Positions 6,198-7,758 of a stretch of 7,758 nucleotides of DNA are shown here, one piece after another. The DNA is from Acidianus hospitalis (GTDB taxonomy: Archaea > Thermoproteota > Thermoprotei_A > Sulfolobales > Sulfolobaceae). Every line of letters begins with the position of its first letter. Within the stretch, counting starts at the first letter, position 1. The notes beneath the pieces are model-generated. The model did no database searches, had not been told where the DNA came from, and saw only the letters and a program-made list of their open reading frames with translations. The stretch lies in the NCBI GenBank assembly GCA_003086435.1, contig QEFD01000083.1:1-7758 (forward strand). Reading direction: 5' to 3'. The translations under genes and the position numbers were made by a program.

Positions 6198-6216
6198 ACT
6201 ATTCAAAAAACTTACT

Positions 6217-6549
6217 ATGGAGCTTACGCCTAGATTGCAGGATGTAATAAATATTGTTAAACAAAAAGGGGAAATTAACTTAAAAGATCTAGCTTTGGAA
6301 CTTAAAGTTTCTCCTAAGACAGCTAAGGGATATGTAAGAGAGCTAACAAGGCTTGGATTCGTTGAGATTGATGAAAAGGAGAATGTAAAATTAAAGGTTA
6401 CACAGGAAGATCCGGTAGAAAGCCTAAAAAAGATAATAGAAATTCATGAGAGCGAAATTAATGCGTTAAAGAAGGAAGTTGAAGAGTTAAAGACTGAAAT
6501 AATAAAGCTTAGGAAGAAGAATAGTAGGTTTGCTACAACAGAAGATTAA
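6217..6549 (+). CDS. Winged-helix DNA-binding protein with C-terminal coiled coil
   Basis: The protein has 110 residues. Residues about 5-47 form a helix-turn-helix of the winged-helix type (INLKDLALELKVSPKTAKGYV, with recognition helix around 33-46, then LTRLGFVEID), followed by a short wing (48-62). Residues about 66-101 form a strongly charged heptad-like helix (LKKIIEIHESEINALKKEVEEL and on), most likely a dimerising coiled coil. No ligand-binding or metal-binding domain is visible, so any signal would have to act through the coiled coil or a partner. The gene diverges from the cyclodeaminase-like/aminotransferase operon and the palindrome between them suggests local and self regulation (inference). 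A general chromatin or transcription role is the alternative. Its TAA shares the bases TTAA with the stop of the convergent glycosyltransferase gene. Confidence 0.85.
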   Translation: MELTPRLQDVINIVKQKGEINLKDLALELKVSPKTAKGYVRELTRLGFVEIDEKENVKLKVTQEDPVESLKKIIEIHESEINALKKEVEELKTEIIKLRKKNSRFATTED

Positions 6550-7253
6550 CTTCTTGATAAACTAATCACGTATTTGAACCATTTATAGATTTGTCCCGTT
6601 GTTAATTTGCTTTTACCAATTTCTCTATCCTTAAAAATTATTGGAACTTCTGCAACGGGAAGATTTGCCTTTAAAACTCTATAAACTGCGCATATTTGAA
6701 ATTCGTAACCGTCGGCACTTTCACACTTTAAAACTTCCTTTGCCGCTCTAGTTGAGTATATTCTATAATTGGAAGTATTATCATGAAGAGGTGAACGTAA
6801 AAGTAGTCTAACTAAAAAGTTTGCTCCCCAACTAATTATTCTCCTCTTTATCGGCCAGTTCTCAATTCCTCCGCCTTTTACATATCTAGAACCTATTACT
6901 AAGTCAAATCCTTCTCTAGCCTTCTCGTACATTGCTGGGAGGTAAATAGGATCGTGGCTTAGGTCAGCATCCATAGTAACTACATAATCTGTGCCATTTT
7001 CTATAGCTTTTTGTATTCCTGTCCTTATTGCTGAGCCGAGTCCTCTTTCCTTTTCTCTTACTATTACTTGGATATTGGGCGAGTTTAAAGACCTTACAGC
7101 TTCTGCAGTCCCATCTTGACTATTATCGTCCACTATTATTATTCTAGCTTGTATTACCTTTCTTAGAAGAGATAGCAGTCTTATGATATTCTCTCTTTCA
7201 TTGAATGTTGGTATAACTATAGTAACCTTTTTATTTACTTGCACATTTTCCAT
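6546..7253 (-). CDS. Family 2 glycosyltransferase, dolichyl-phosphate mannose synthase (DPM1)-like, soluble type
   Basis: The protein has 235 residues. Motifs: VIPTFNERENI (14-23) and VDDNSQDGT (41-49) for nucleotide binding, MDADLSHDP (94-102) containing the Asp-Ala-Asp metal motif, GSRYVKGGG (121-129), and PIIFKDREIGKSK (204-216), the conserved Arg-x-x-Gly-x-Ser-Lys lid of polyprenyl-phosphate hexose synthases. The usual TSGFR string appears as TSNYR. The family moves mannose or glucose from GDP or UDP sugar to dolichyl phosphate at the cytosolic membrane face, feeding archaeal N-glycosylation or glycolipids; donor and acceptor are not proven here. No C-terminal membrane segment follows, so it is the short, peripheral form. 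The ATG is supported by an SD 7 nt upstream. It overlaps the PUA gene by 19 nt and is its downstream operon partner. Confidence 0.9.
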   Translation of the reverse strand: MENVQVNKKVTIVIPTFNERENIIRLLSLLRKVIQARIIIVDDNSQDGTAEAVRSLNSPNIQVIVREKERGLGSAIRTGIQKAIENGTDYVVTMDADLSHDPIYLPAMYEKAREGFDLVIGSRYVKGGGIENWPIKRRIISWGANFLVRLLLRSPLHDNTSNYRIYSTRAAKEVLKCESADGYEFQICAVYRVLKANLPVAEVPIIFKDREIGKSKLTTGQIYKWFKYVISLSRS

Positions 7254-7693
7254 ATTTCATCTCCTAGGTAGTGCAAATTCTTTGAAAACTTGCCTCTCTT
7301 TTCTTTTTCTGCATCTTCCTTGCTTATAAGAACTTTCATAACAGCTATAGCTTTTCCTTCCATTGTAGTAACTGCAATAATATCTCCGGGTTTACAATTG
7401 CAGTTATACTCTTTTATGCCAGGTACAAATAAATCCGCCCCTTTCAGCACAGCCCTTACTGCTCCTTCATCAACTTTTACTGAAGGAAGAGAAATATTAA
7501 ATTTGTAAATTGCACATAGCGTAGGAATTAAATCTTGTGAGAAGAAGGATAAAACTCCATCTAAAAAATAATAAACTTCCTTTTTCTCTTTACCTATTTC
7601 TACCTTTTGCGGAGAAAGGCTAATGTTATATTTTTCTTTTATTTTCTCAAGTAATTCTTCTGTCTCCTTCTCTGATAGGAAATGCCTCTGCAT
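7235..7693 (-). CDS. PUA-domain RNA-binding protein, archaeal MCT-1-like (DUF1947 + PUA)
   Basis: The protein has 152 residues, the usual length of archaeal MCT-1-like proteins. The N-terminal part (1-70), with a charged helix then VYYFLDGVLSFF and LIPTLCAIYKF, matches the DUF1947-like pre-PUA domain. Residues about 73-150 form a PUA domain (VDEGAVRAVLKGADLFVPGI, then KPGDIIAV, GKAIAVM, and the end GKFSKNLHYLGDEIW, which resembles the MCT-1 ending). The family binds RNA; the eukaryotic relative MCT-1 works with DENR on the small ribosomal subunit, so a role in translation or ribosome recycling is likely, but the archaeal function is not settled. Cys98 and Cys100 (YNCNCKPG) are notable but are not a full metal site. 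The ATG overlaps the stop of the preceding gene by one base (TAATG), and a strong TATA lies 30 nt upstream. Confidence 0.9.
   Translation of the reverse strand: MQRHFLSEKETEELLEKIKEKYNISLSPQKVEIGKEKKEVYYFLDGVLSFFSQDLIPTLCAIYKFNISLPSVKVDEGAVRAVLKGADLFVPGIKEYNCNCKPGDIIAVTTMEGKAIAVMKVLISKEDAEKEKRGKFSKNLHYLGDEIWKMCK
7258..7265 (-). promoter_or_regulatory. Shine-Dalgarno sequence fixing the glycosyltransferase start
   Basis: The minus strand reads AGGAGATG; the core GGAG is 7 nt from the ATG at 7253, and GGAGATGA matches the archaeal consensus GGAGGTGA at 7 of 8 bases. It lies inside the coding sequence of the upstream PUA gene, as expected for an operon-internal gene, and favours this ATG over the in-frame GTG three codons later. 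Confidence 0.6.
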
Positions 7694-7758
7694 TATAGCT
7701 CATCTGGTTTAATTGGTATTTTATATATTCTCTTTCCTAAACAATTTTCTACTGCATT
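7693..7758 (-). CDS. C-terminal end of a probable molybdenum hydroxylase large subunit (xanthine oxidase / CoxL / aldehyde oxidoreductase family; partial)
   Basis: Reading the minus strand inward from the window edge gives 21 sense codons and a TAA: NAVENCLGKRIYKIP followed by IKPDEL. This resembles the conserved C-terminus of molybdopterin-binding large subunits of the xanthine oxidase family, typically an A-x-N-A-V-E-x-A-L-G-x-R-I stretch ending in a LPLTPE-like tail. In Sulfolobales such subunits belong to glyceraldehyde or CO-dehydrogenase-like oxidoreductases (established for the group, not shown here). Only the last residues are visible, so the assignment rests on a short motif. The stop overlaps the PUA-gene ATG (TAATG). 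The segment is too short to judge codon use or integrity. Confidence 0.6.
   Translation of the reverse strand, partial: NAVENCLGKRIYKIPIKPDEL
7719..7728 (-). promoter_or_regulatory. Internal TATA element for the PUA-glycosyltransferase pair
   Basis: The minus strand reads ATATATAAAA within AAAGAGAATATATAAAATA; the purine-rich AAAGAGA before it could act as BRE. The TATATAAA core is centred at 7723.5, about 30 nt before the PUA ATG, predicting a start near 7697 and a leader of roughly 4 nt. It lies inside the last codons of the upstream gene, so the pair could be transcribed independently of it. Confidence 0.5.

Noticed and set aside
7440..7485. Minus-strand TGATGA and CTGA boxes suggesting a C/D sRNA in the PUA gene
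   Set aside because: Box C lacks the leading purine, and both strings fall in codons of the conserved VDEGAVRAVLKG stretch, so coding explains them.

Overview
The window looks like a gene-dense piece of a thermoacidophilic crenarchaeal chromosome, most likely Sulfolobales. The evidence is indirect: AT-rich DNA, TATA-type elements about 24-30 nt upstream of start codons with almost no leader, TTG use as a start, an SD resembling GGAGGTGA on an operon-internal gene, and archaeal-type families (MCT-1-like PUA protein, soluble Dol-P-Man-synthase-like enzyme, RNase Z-like hydrolase). The genus cannot be fixed from sequence alone. Only about 225 of 7758 bases lie outside genes, in four gaps of 48-63 bp; no stretch over 300 bp lacks a gene. 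No rRNA, tRNA, CRISPR array or intact insertion sequence is visible.

Layout from left to right: the C-terminal part of a histone-deacetylase-family amidohydrolase (+); convergent with it, a very short TnpB-like RuvC/zinc-ribbon protein (-) and an unrecognised 88-residue protein (-) with its own leaderless promoter. Next comes a minus-strand pair, metallo-beta-lactamase hydrolase then class II glutamine-amidotransferase-like protein, whose reading frames overlap by 8 nt. Divergent from this pair is an M24 Xaa-Pro peptidase (+). It runs tail to tail into a PLP aminotransferase (-), which lies downstream of, and overlaps, an ornithine-cyclodeaminase/mu-crystallin-family gene (-). A small winged-helix regulator with a C-terminal coiled coil (+) diverges from that pair. 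The right end carries a minus-strand run: the last 21 codons of a probable molybdenum hydroxylase large subunit, an MCT-1/DUF1947-PUA protein and a family 2 glycosyltransferase.

Functional themes (inference): the aminotransferase plus cyclodeaminase-like reductase could interconvert an amino acid and a cyclic or linear imine, possibly under the adjacent winged-helix protein, because a 16-bp imperfect palindrome sits on the only good TATA element between them. The glutaminase-like NTn hydrolase, the metallo-hydrolase and the Xaa-Pro peptidase share one promoter region and may act on small amides or peptides.

Most unusual points: (1) a TnpB-like gene with all RuvC and zinc residues but about 273 residues long and with no transposon end, because its stop codon interlocks with that of the amidohydrolase gene; (2) two divergent gene pairs that each seem to use a single central TATA element for both directions; (3) all three convergent junctions overlap (4, 13 and 4 bp), leaving no room for separate terminators. 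Nothing here is clearly a wholly new multi-gene system; the TnpB-like gene is the best candidate for new biology.
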